This document shows, piece after piece, positions 1 to 7,033 of a stretch of 64,000 nt of DNA (its first letter is position 1; each line of letters starts with the position of its first letter). This DNA comes from Longimicrobiales bacterium. Lineage in GTDB: Bacteria > Gemmatimonadota > Gemmatimonadetes > Longimicrobiales > Gaopeijiaceae. The position numbers and the translations under genes were made by a program. The notes below the pieces were generated by a model that ran no database searches, was not told where the DNA came from, and worked only from the letters and a program-made list of their open reading frames with translations. Where the stretch lies: contig OX639991.1 in the NCBI GenBank assembly GCA_951828585.1, positions 3,132,576 to 3,196,575 on the forward strand, in the 5' to 3' direction.

Positions 1-13
1 GCGGACGTAAGAC

Positions 14-886
14 TCATCCCTCCACCATGATCCACCTGGGTCGGGCCAGCGGCGACGCGTCCTGATCCACAAAGTAGTCCTCCCAGAAACCGCGCAGGGT
101 CCCGCCCTGGATGCGCCCGGCCCCGCCCCGTCGCGCCAGCAGGAACACCGACACTTCGACGCCGGAGAGATCCACCCGCAGCGTCCCGTAGTTCGGGTTG
201 CGCGAGAGCGGGCCGAAGTCCACGGGTTCACGGTAGAAGGACAGGTTCCGCGAGTTCTGAATCATGTCGGAGACGATGAGCAGCTGTCGCGGGATGTCGG
301 CGGCGCGGGGCTGGAACGTGCTCACCGCGGCGACCTGTATCCCCTCCACGATCGGCGAGATCGAGTCGCCCTCCACATTCAACAGCGCGGCCAGCGTTTG
401 CTGCAGCGGCGCCAGGAACTCGTCGCGATAGCGGCGCTCCGCGAGCATCGGATTGCCGGTTAGCGATGACACGTTGTCCGGGTGCGCGGGCTTGCATAAT
501 CTCAATAGCGCGGATGTGTTCCCTCTGCCCGCCTGCCCGACGGTGAACACGCGTATCTCGGTCGTCACGGGCGCGTCTTCGATGGTTTGCAGGACGCGGG
601 GCGCTCCCGAACCCTCCTGCACATTGGTCAGCGTGTCGGAGGGGTCGACCAGGATCGCGATCTGGGCCGCGTAATCCTCGTCTTCCGGACAGTTGACGGA
701 GTCGAAGGCGCGGTTCTGGCGTTGGCCCCGAAGGAAGAGCACCACCAGAACCAACAACGCCAGCGCCCCGATGACGCCCCCGAGCACGTTCTTGCGCTTC
801 GTCTCCTGCCTGCGTCTCGTCGCCCGCCCGCGGCTTGGTCCGCGCCCACGGCTTGACCCCCGCCCGCGCCTGCGGTCCCGCCTCAT
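14..886 (-). CDS. Membrane-anchored von Willebrand A-like protein, function unknown
   Basis: A 290-aa protein. The first ~30 residues are almost all Arg/Gly/Ser/Lys, followed by one strong membrane helix (about 35-53, GGVIGALALLVLVVLFL) and an extracytoplasmic domain. That domain starts with a hydrophobic strand ending in an acidic loop (AQIAILVDPSDTLT), a plausible degenerate MIDAS loop, and later has LLIVSDMIQNSRNLSFY, the second strand expected of a vWA Rossmann-like fold. The classical DxSxS is only partly kept (DPSDT), so metal binding is uncertain. Its ATG lies in an ATGA overlap with the stop of the upstream membrane-protein gene, so the two are probably translated together and work together. 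No specific family recognised; vWA-like is inferred from motif spacing. Confidence 0.7.
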   Translation of the reverse strand: MRRDRRRGRGSSRGRGPSRGRATRRRQETKRKNVLGGVIGALALLVLVVLFLRGQRQNRAFDSVNCPEDEDYAAQIAILVDPSDTLTNVQEGSGAPRVLQTIEDAPVTTEIRVFTVGQAGRGNTSALLRLCKPAHPDNVSSLTGNPMLAERRYRDEFLAPLQQTLAALLNVEGDSISPIVEGIQVAAVSTFQPRAADIPRQLLIVSDMIQNSRNLSFYREPVDFGPLSRNPNYGTLRVDLSGVEVSVFLLARRGGAGRIQGGTLRGFWEDYFVDQDASPLARPRWIMVEG

Positions 887-2319
887 GTCGGCACGGCCTT
901 GTCGTGGGGATCCAGCCTTGTGATTTCATTCACAAGCTCACGGCATTCGTCGTGGCAGTCCCTCAGCCTCTGCTCGCGTTCCTCCAGCGCCGCATGCATT
1001 TCACGGCTGCGCTGCTCCGCCTCCGCCTCGCTCATCAGGTCCGACTTCCGGGGCGCTTCCGGCAGCTCCCAGCCGACAACCCACGGGCTGTGCCAGATCT
1101 GCGGCTCCGGAGTCGAGCGGGCCTCCCTGTTGGCGGTCCGGTAGATGCCGAGCGCTCCGCCGCAACTCTTCTCCAGGTCACGCTCAAAGTCGCACAGATC
1201 CGTGTGCCGTGCATGCAGCTTGTTGTAGTCGTTCAGCGCGAGCCTCCGTGCTTCGACCGGATCGCGGAAGTCGTTTCGCAACTTGAGCGCCGCCTCGTTG
1301 TGGAGCTCGTTGAGCTGGCTCAGCAGGTCGCGGCGCTCGTCCTGCAGCCTCTCGTCGGTCTTCCGGCGGTGCCGCTCCCGCCGCCCGTATCCGGGGTACG
1401 GGTCGTCGGTCTTGAACCAGTCAATGGCGGCCCCGGCGCACATGGCAAGCCCGATCAGGAGAAGCATGTACGAATAGAAACCGTTCAGCCCGAACGGACT
1501 GGCGCGGAAGAGACAGAGGGCTTCCTGGTCGGCGTCGGTCTCGTCGGGGCCCCGCCAGCAGGTTTCGGGCAGGGAGTCGGCCTGTGGAGACTGGGCGACC
1601 AGGGTCGTATCGGGAGGAACGGGATAGTCCGGCGGCAGAGCTTCCCTGTAGTGGGCCACGAACAGATTCCAGAACACGGCGACCCCCACGACCGCGAGTC
1701 CTCCCACCAGCCCGCCGATCCGTCGCCGTGGATCACGGTGGTTGACCTGGCGCGCCATTGCGGCGAGCACCCCACCGAGCACAGCCACATTGACGACGCT
1801 GATCAACACCGCGTAGCTCGTGCCGGCCAGCAGCCCGCCCTCGACGTTGGCGCCGAAGAAGAGCCCGTTGACCAAGGTTTCCACGACGATCAGCGCAAGC
1901 AGGATTCCCCAGTGCCAGACGCGGCTCGCCGGGTAGTCCGCGTCGGCTGTCCGCCCCTCGTCACGCTTGAAACGATTGACCTCGCCGACCGCGTGCTGGG
2001 CCTCCCGCGCCAGCCCCGCCAAGTCGGGCCGCTCCTCCGCCACGGCGTCCTTCATCTCCTTGCAGGTGTTTTCCACAAGGGGATCGGCCCCGCGGTCGCT
2101 CGGGGGCGGGTGCAAGCGCTCCTCGAGCGCGGCGCGGTGACGATGGTATTCGTTGCGCCGCTTTGCGTACAGGTCGTCGCAGTAGCCGACAACTTCCATT
2201 TCGATGTTGTCGAGGGTCGGCTGGGTGGTGTGTGGCTGACCTTCCTGGCCGCGCTCGCGACCTCGTTCCTTGAGCCTGAATCGCTCCACGAGGGAAGCGG
2301 CTGTCGGGGTTTCCTTCAT
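883..2319 (-). CDS. Four-helix integral membrane protein with coiled-coil ends, function unknown
   Basis: A 478-aa protein. The N-terminal ~135 residues are charged and soluble, predicted helical, with Cys residues. Three hydrophobic segments lie in the middle (around WGILLALIVVETLVNGLFF, TSYAVLISVVNVAVLGGVLA and IGGLVGGLAVVGVAVFW). A fourth follows an extracytoplasmic loop of about 60 residues (FYSYMLLLIGLAMCAGAAI). The C-terminal ~150 residues are a highly charged helical region rich in Glu/Arg, ending KAVPT. The stop overlaps the start of the vWA-like gene by 4 bp. I do not recognise the family. The organisation (membrane core flanked by long cytoplasmic helices, coupled to a vWA-like anchored protein) suggests an envelope complex, which is inference only. 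Confidence 0.7.
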   Translation of the reverse strand: MKETPTAASLVERFRLKERGRERGQEGQPHTTQPTLDNIEMEVVGYCDDLYAKRRNEYHRHRAALEERLHPPPSDRGADPLVENTCKEMKDAVAEERPDLAGLAREAQHAVGEVNRFKRDEGRTADADYPASRVWHWGILLALIVVETLVNGLFFGANVEGGLLAGTSYAVLISVVNVAVLGGVLAAMARQVNHRDPRRRIGGLVGGLAVVGVAVFWNLFVAHYREALPPDYPVPPDTTLVAQSPQADSLPETCWRGPDETDADQEALCLFRASPFGLNGFYSYMLLLIGLAMCAGAAIDWFKTDDPYPGYGRRERHRRKTDERLQDERRDLLSQLNELHNEAALKLRNDFRDPVEARRLALNDYNKLHARHTDLCDFERDLEKSCGGALGIYRTANREARSTPEPQIWHSPWVVGWELPEAPRKSDLMSEAEAEQRSREMHAALEEREQRLRDCHDECRELVNEITRLDPHDKAVPT

Positions 2320-2527
2320 GGATGTCCTTGGGGAATGGGTCGCCGACGCGCGCTATCGAGTCTACAAAGGAATGGGGATTTTCGCGACGCGTGGGACACC
2401 GTCCTGGAGGGAATGCTCAAGCGGTTGCCGGTCGTCCCATACCCTTCGAGTTCCCGGCGAAAAGGTTCCAACCCCTGGGCCTTGGCCGGTGACCAAGGCC
2501 CGCGCCTTCCCGGAGGACAACAACAGG

Positions 2528-2713
2528 TCAGTCGGGACGCCGAAGTTGCTCGTGCAGGCGTTCTTCTTCGATCTGATTCTCCAGATCCCGCACCCCGGCC
2601 TCCAGCTGCTCGTTGCGCGTGGAACGGCGGCCCAAGTGCCGGACCACCGCCGAGATCGCGCCCAGGACCGCAACCAAGAAAACGACTTCCATGATTCCCA
2701 GATTGAACGGCAT
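2528..2713 (-). CDS. Small (61 aa) membrane/coiled-coil protein with TatA-like N-terminus
   Basis: Starts MPFNLGIMEVV, runs through one hydrophobic segment (VVFLVAVLGAISAVV), then a basic patch (RHLGRRSTR) and a heptad-like charged helix (NEQLEAGVRDLENQIEEERL). The first 11 residues match those of the tatA product at 44862 (MPFNLGILEMV) at 9 positions, but the TatA FGxxxLPEIG hinge and amphipathic helix are absent. In architecture it resembles PspB-like proteins (one helix plus coiled coil), but no family is claimed. A purine-rich Shine-Dalgarno-like stretch (tgagaggaga) precedes the ATG. It sits 32 bp after the second of two secreted paralogs and 208 bp before the four-helix protein on the same strand. 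Confidence 0.6.
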   Translation of the reverse strand: MPFNLGIMEVVFLVAVLGAISAVVRHLGRRSTRNEQLEAGVRDLENQIEEERLHEQLRRPD

Positions 2714-2745
2714 TCGCTTCTCCTCTCAGTTCAGCTCAGGTTCCC

Positions 2746-4425
2746 CTACCTCCGGTCCACCTCGAACCGCCGCACCGCCGCCCCCTTGTCTCCGTACAGA
2801 TCCCCCACCGCTATGTTCAGGTCGTAGACCCCGTCCTCCAGCGTCCCGATATCGATGCCGACCGCCATCGGGTGGGTCCGTCCGACCGCCCGTTCCGACC
2901 AGGTCAACACCGGCGCGGGTGTGCGCGGCCGGACCCCGAGCGCGCGCCGGATCCGGGTGATCAGCCCCTCGACCCGTCCCGCGATCGAGATCGAGATCTC
3001 CATGGGACTCCCGGGGGCCATCCCGTAGACCTCCCAGAAGACGACCATCTCGTCGCCGCGCTCAATGGTGGTCTTGCCGAGCATGGTCGCCACCGCCTCT
3101 TCCCGGTCTTTCGGCAGATCCACGCCGCCAGGCTCGACGAGGAGCAGGTCCGAGAGGGTGACTGTCCCTTCCTCGAGCGGCTGGAGCCCCTGGCGGACCC
3201 GTGCGACGGTGCCGCGATCGTCCATCGCCTCGATGCCCATGAGCAGGGGGATGGACGGGACTTCGGTGCTGAAGGACGGGCGTGTCTCGCCCTCGACCGG
3301 TCCCAGGATCGTGGGCAGTCCGCCGGGCCCCGGGCTCGCAAAGAACCGGGCGCCGGAGGGGTCGAGGGGGGCGTCGTCCAGCTGGGCGGCGGCGGCGACG
3401 ACCGCCGAGCTGCCGTCCTTGAAACGCGCGAACTGCGCGGGCAGATCCCAGAAGGGTCCGTAGTCGGTGGGCGTGTAGCCCTCGGTGTGTTCGGTGGCGT
3501 TGATCTCGTAGCGGAGCGAATCGAATCCCCAGCTGATCGACGCCACCGGAATGAAGCGGAAGCGGGCCGCTTCCATGCTGGTCCAGCTCTTGAACATGTC
3601 GCGCGCGAGCGACCAGGAATCCTCGAACCCGCGCCGCACCACGTGGGTCTCGTGATAGTCCCGGTGCAGGTTGGTGAAGGCCCCCCGGGAACCTTCGATG
3701 TCGGTCCTGGTTTCCTGCACCAGGCGGGTGTGCAGCAGCAGTTCGAAGCGGCGGTTGATGTGTTCCGCCCAGCGGTCGTTGCCGGGAATGGAGAGCATCG
3801 GATCGGACACCCACCAGAAGGTCTCGGCGAAGTCCATTCGCTGTGCACAGGTCATACCTTCGTAGATGCGCTTGTCGAATTCGTCGAGCAGCTCGTCCAC
3901 GGCGGTCAGCTTGCAGGCCAGTTTCTCATCGGCGCCCTCCAGTCCGGCCCGGAAGTGAACCTCGGCCTGGTCCTCGCGCCCGGCCCGCTGATGGGCCATG
4001 CCGAGCACCAGATCGCACCACCACCGCGCCGCCTCGCAGCTGTGCGCGATGTCCAGGGCGGAGAGGTGGCGCCCGAGTCGCGCGAACGCGTACACCGCCT
4101 GCGAGATCGTGTGGGCGTCGCCGGGACGGTTTGTCGCCGCCTTCTTCACGTCCATTAGAAAGTCCTCGACGATGAACTCGGGCCGGCACTCGGGAACCAT
4201 GCGGCAGCGCCGGTCCTCGTGGTCGCCCCCGAAGCATCGGTCGCCGGTGTCGGGCGAACAGTGGGTCATCGAGAAGGTGCTGTGCAGAGCCCGATTGTAG
4301 TAGAAGTCGAGGACATGCCGGATACCGCGTGAGATCGGCCGCTCCCACTCGACCTCCTGCGCAGCCGTGGGGCCGGGCAGGGAGAAGGGCAGCGCCAGCA
4401 GGACCAGAATGGACCGCAGCGTCAA
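2746..4425 (-). CDS. Secreted GWxTD-like repeat-type protein, tandem paralog B
   Basis: A 559-aa protein read from a TTG start that overlaps the TGA stop of the preceding paralog (TTGA at 4425-4422). This start gives a clean signal peptide (TLRSILVLLALPFSLPGPTAAQ); any upstream start would read back into the neighbouring gene. The mature protein has four closely spaced Cys around GGDHEDRRC, a helical TPR-like stretch (AVYAFARLGRHLSALD), then FWWVSDPMLSIPGNDRW followed by RRGFEDSW, and a beta-rich C-terminus (HPMAVGIDIGTLEDGVYDLN). The FWW..DP...ndrW plus RxG pattern recalls the GWxTD proteins common in Gemmatimonadota and Acidobacteriota, but the GWxTD string itself is absent. Closely similar along its full length to the upstream gene, so a duplication. 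Function unknown; probably periplasmic or outer-membrane associated. Confidence 0.75.
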   Translation of the reverse strand: MTLRSILVLLALPFSLPGPTAAQEVEWERPISRGIRHVLDFYYNRALHSTFSMTHCSPDTGDRCFGGDHEDRRCRMVPECRPEFIVEDFLMDVKKAATNRPGDAHTISQAVYAFARLGRHLSALDIAHSCEAARWWCDLVLGMAHQRAGREDQAEVHFRAGLEGADEKLACKLTAVDELLDEFDKRIYEGMTCAQRMDFAETFWWVSDPMLSIPGNDRWAEHINRRFELLLHTRLVQETRTDIEGSRGAFTNLHRDYHETHVVRRGFEDSWSLARDMFKSWTSMEAARFRFIPVASISWGFDSLRYEINATEHTEGYTPTDYGPFWDLPAQFARFKDGSSAVVAAAAQLDDAPLDPSGARFFASPGPGGLPTILGPVEGETRPSFSTEVPSIPLLMGIEAMDDRGTVARVRQGLQPLEEGTVTLSDLLLVEPGGVDLPKDREEAVATMLGKTTIERGDEMVVFWEVYGMAPGSPMEISISIAGRVEGLITRIRRALGVRPRTPAPVLTWSERAVGRTHPMAVGIDIGTLEDGVYDLNIAVGDLYGDKGAAVRRFEVDRR

Positions 4426-6107
4426 GGCCGGGCCACCGTGAAGCTCCGGGTACTGGTCGCCGTCCACCCGTCCAGGAGGGCGACCCCGATGTTGAGCACA
4501 TAGTCCCCGTTCTCGAGCCCGCCGATGTCCAGCCCGATGGCCATCGGATGTATCGGAGCCGAAGCGGGTTCCGACCACGACACCACGGGCCCTTGGGCGT
4601 CTCCCCTGATCCGCAGCGCGCGCAGGACCCGGGTGAAGAACCCGTCCTCCACCCCCTGGATAGAGATGGAGAACTCCATCGGCTGTCCCCTGACTACACC
4701 GTACACCTCCCAGTAGATCGCCAGCTCACCTCCGGCTTCGAGGGTTGTCGTCCCCATCATCGTTTCCACGGCTTGATCGCGGTCTTGCGGGAGCGTGAGG
4801 CTGTCCGGGATCACCAGAAGCGGGTCGGAGAGCGCAAGACCCTCCGTGGCCAGCGGCGGAAGCCCGACGCGCGCGCGCCCAACGGCTCCGGCCACATCGA
4901 CGAATTCGAGGCTGGCCACCACCGGCACCGCCGCCACGACCGTCTCGACGACCGGACGCGGCCCGCTCACCCGGGGCTCCAGGCCCACCGGGTAGCTGCC
5001 GGGCCCATCGCTCACCAGGAAGACGGCACGGGTCCGGCGGAGCGGCACCAAGTCCAGTCGCGCGGCAACGACCACTGCCACCGAGTCCCGCTCGAGGAAC
5101 CGCCCGAACTGGCTGGGCACGTGGTAGACGGGGCCGTAGGTGTCGGGGGTGTAGCGCTCGTCCTCCCGGCGCGCCGTGAATTCGTAGCGAAGCTTGCCGA
5201 TCTCCCCGGTGATCCCCGAGACGGGGGAGAAGCGGTACGTCGCCGCCTGAATACTCGTCCAGCGAGGGGCCGGCAGGCCGATCTTCGACCAGGAATCCTC
5301 GTGTCCCCGGCGGACCACCGCGATCTCGTGGTTGCGCGGATGCTCGTTGCCGGTCGTCTCGAGGAGCTGCTCGTGGAGGATCAGCTCGAGCCGGCGCCGG
5401 ATGTGCCGCGTCCAGCGATCGTTGCCGGGAATGGACCAGAGGGGGTTGGTCAGCCACCAGAACCTGCGCTCGAAATCCCACCGCTCACGACCAGCGAGCT
5501 TGCGGTATTGTGTCCTTTCGTCCCCGTCCAGCAGCTCCGCGACCGACGCCAGCCGCGACGAGAGCTGCGGATCCGCCGCGGGCAGCGCCGCGTTGAAGCT
5601 GGCCTGGGACTCGAGCGTCCGGCCCGCGCGGTCGTGGACCATGCCCGCGAGCAGGTCGCACCACCAGGCGGCGAAGGCGCACGCGCCGACCCGCGCGGTG
5701 GCCTGCTCCAGGCGGCCCAGCCGGGCGTAGGCGTACACCGCCTGCGCGAACGCGAGCGGGTCGTCGGGCGCGCTGTCGGCGGCTTCCGCGAGCCTGGCCA
5801 GGAAGCGATCGGTTTCTCCCGGCTGGCGGCACCGGGAGCTGGTGCACTGCTGGTCCTCGTGGTCGCCGCCGTTGTAGCAGATTTCGCCTTTGTCCGCGCG
5901 GCAGCTCTGAGTCACGTCGGAGTGCCTGATCGCCGGATCGTAGTAGTTCCTGAGGACCCTTCTCGCGTCGCCCTCCAACCTTCCCCTCCAGTCGATCGCC
6001 CCCGCGTCGGCGGTGTCGGCCCGTTGCGCGCGCACCGGTGGCGGAGAGACGAGGGCCAGGACGGCGAGCGCGAAGGCGACGGGGGCGGTGGGGGGCTTCA
6101 TGGTCAT
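4422..6107 (-). CDS. Secreted GWxTD-like repeat-type protein, tandem paralog A
   Basis: A 561-aa protein with an N-terminal signal peptide (MKPPTAPVAFALAVLALVSPPPVRAQ). It shares all landmarks with paralog B in the same order: a cysteine cluster around CYNGGDHEDQQC, a TPR-like helical region (AVYAYARLGRLEQATARV), AWWCDLLAGMVHDRAGR, FWWLTNPLWSIPGNDRW, RRGHEDSW, and a C-terminal beta domain containing HPMAIGLDIGGLENGDY. The length is nearly equal (561 vs 559). Its stop codon is embedded in the TTG start of paralog B, so the two are translationally coupled. A 77-bp gap separates it from the sugar-permease gene upstream, so it may be co-transcribed with that operon or have its own promoter. Role unknown. 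Confidence 0.78.
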   Translation of the reverse strand: MTMKPPTAPVAFALAVLALVSPPPVRAQRADTADAGAIDWRGRLEGDARRVLRNYYDPAIRHSDVTQSCRADKGEICYNGGDHEDQQCTSSRCRQPGETDRFLARLAEAADSAPDDPLAFAQAVYAYARLGRLEQATARVGACAFAAWWCDLLAGMVHDRAGRTLESQASFNAALPAADPQLSSRLASVAELLDGDERTQYRKLAGRERWDFERRFWWLTNPLWSIPGNDRWTRHIRRRLELILHEQLLETTGNEHPRNHEIAVVRRGHEDSWSKIGLPAPRWTSIQAATYRFSPVSGITGEIGKLRYEFTARREDERYTPDTYGPVYHVPSQFGRFLERDSVAVVVAARLDLVPLRRTRAVFLVSDGPGSYPVGLEPRVSGPRPVVETVVAAVPVVASLEFVDVAGAVGRARVGLPPLATEGLALSDPLLVIPDSLTLPQDRDQAVETMMGTTTLEAGGELAIYWEVYGVVRGQPMEFSISIQGVEDGFFTRVLRALRIRGDAQGPVVSWSEPASAPIHPMAIGLDIGGLENGDYVLNIGVALLDGWTATSTRSFTVARP

Positions 6108-6184
6108 GGTAAACTAATACCTGTGTCAGGGTCTGTCCGGCGATCCGGAGGGCTGCGGGGGCACGTTTTCTACCCCCCGCCACC

Positions 6185-7033
6185 CTACCGGATCCCCTCC
6201 AGCTGGATCCCGCGCACGAAGTATCGCTGCGTAAACAGGAACAACAGCGCGATCGGCAGCACCGCCACGACCCCGGCCGCCATCTGGTACGGCCAGTTGA
6301 TCTCGTACGTCGAATGGAAGGCCGCGATCCCGACTTCGACCACGCGCATCTCCATGGAGCGGGTGACCAGAAGCGGCCACAGGAAGTTCTTCCACGCGTC
6401 GATGAAGGCGAAGAGCGCCAGGGTGGCGACCGCGGGCTTCGCCAGCGGCAGGGCGACGTTCCAGAAGATCCGCAGGGGACCCGCGCCGTCGACCCGCGCG
6501 GCGTCCTCCAACTCGCGCGGCACGGTCCGGAAGTACTGCCGCATGAGGAAGATTCCCCACACGGAAACGAGTTCGGTGGAGACGAGGCCCTGGTAGCTGT
6601 CGATCCAGCCTAGGGCGTCGATCATGAGGAAGCGGGGGATGAGGACGATCACCACGGGAACCATCATGGTGGCCAGGAAGAGCATGAAGACCCGGTCGCG
6701 GCCGGGGAATTCGAGGCGCGCGAAGGCGTAGCCGGCGGTTGTGGCCGTGGCGACCTGCCCCGCGACTACAACGGCCGCGAAGAGCAGCGAGTTGAGGAAG
6801 TAGCGCGCGAAGGGCTGGGCGGTCAGTGCGTCGGGATAGTTGGACCAGAGCGCCGTCTCGGGCAGGAGACGACCCGAAGAGAAGACCTCCAGCTGGCCCA
6901 TGAGACTGGTGGCCGCCATCCAAAGGAAGGGCGCGGCCATGGCCAGACAGGCCGCGGCGAGCAGGAGGGCGCGGGCGCCCTTGCCCAGCCCGGCACTCGG
7001 TCCCCCGCCCGCGCGCCTCCGAACGTCACGCAT
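6185..7033 (-). CDS. MalG-type ABC sugar permease
   Basis: A 282-aa inner-membrane permease subunit of a carbohydrate importer. Six hydrophobic segments are visible, and the cytoplasmic EAA loop that contacts the ATPase reads EDAARVDGAGPLRIFWNVAL, close to the MalG consensus. The C-terminus VRGIQLEGIR is the classic MalG/UgpE-type ending. It begins 8 bp inside the end of the MalF-type gene, and a MalK-type ATPase, binding protein and glycosidase lie upstream in the same direction. The substrate cannot be read from sequence; the glycosidase suggests an alpha-glycoside or glycosylated compatible solute. Confidence 0.92.
   Translation of the reverse strand: MRDVRRRAGGGPSAGLGKGARALLLAAACLAMAAPFLWMAATSLMGQLEVFSSGRLLPETALWSNYPDALTAQPFARYFLNSLLFAAVVVAGQVATATTAGYAFARLEFPGRDRVFMLFLATMMVPVVIVLIPRFLMIDALGWIDSYQGLVSTELVSVWGIFLMRQYFRTVPRELEDAARVDGAGPLRIFWNVALPLAKPAVATLALFAFIDAWKNFLWPLLVTRSMEMRVVEVGIAAFHSTYEINWPYQMAAGVVAVLPIALLFLFTQRYFVRGIQLEGIR

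Noticed and set aside
835-2694. Long plus-strand open frame (619 codons) opposite the membrane-protein gene
   Set aside because: Composition is Arg/Pro/Gly-rich without domains; it mirrors the minus-strand gene, which has clear helices and an ATGA overlap. Shadow frame of GC-rich DNA.
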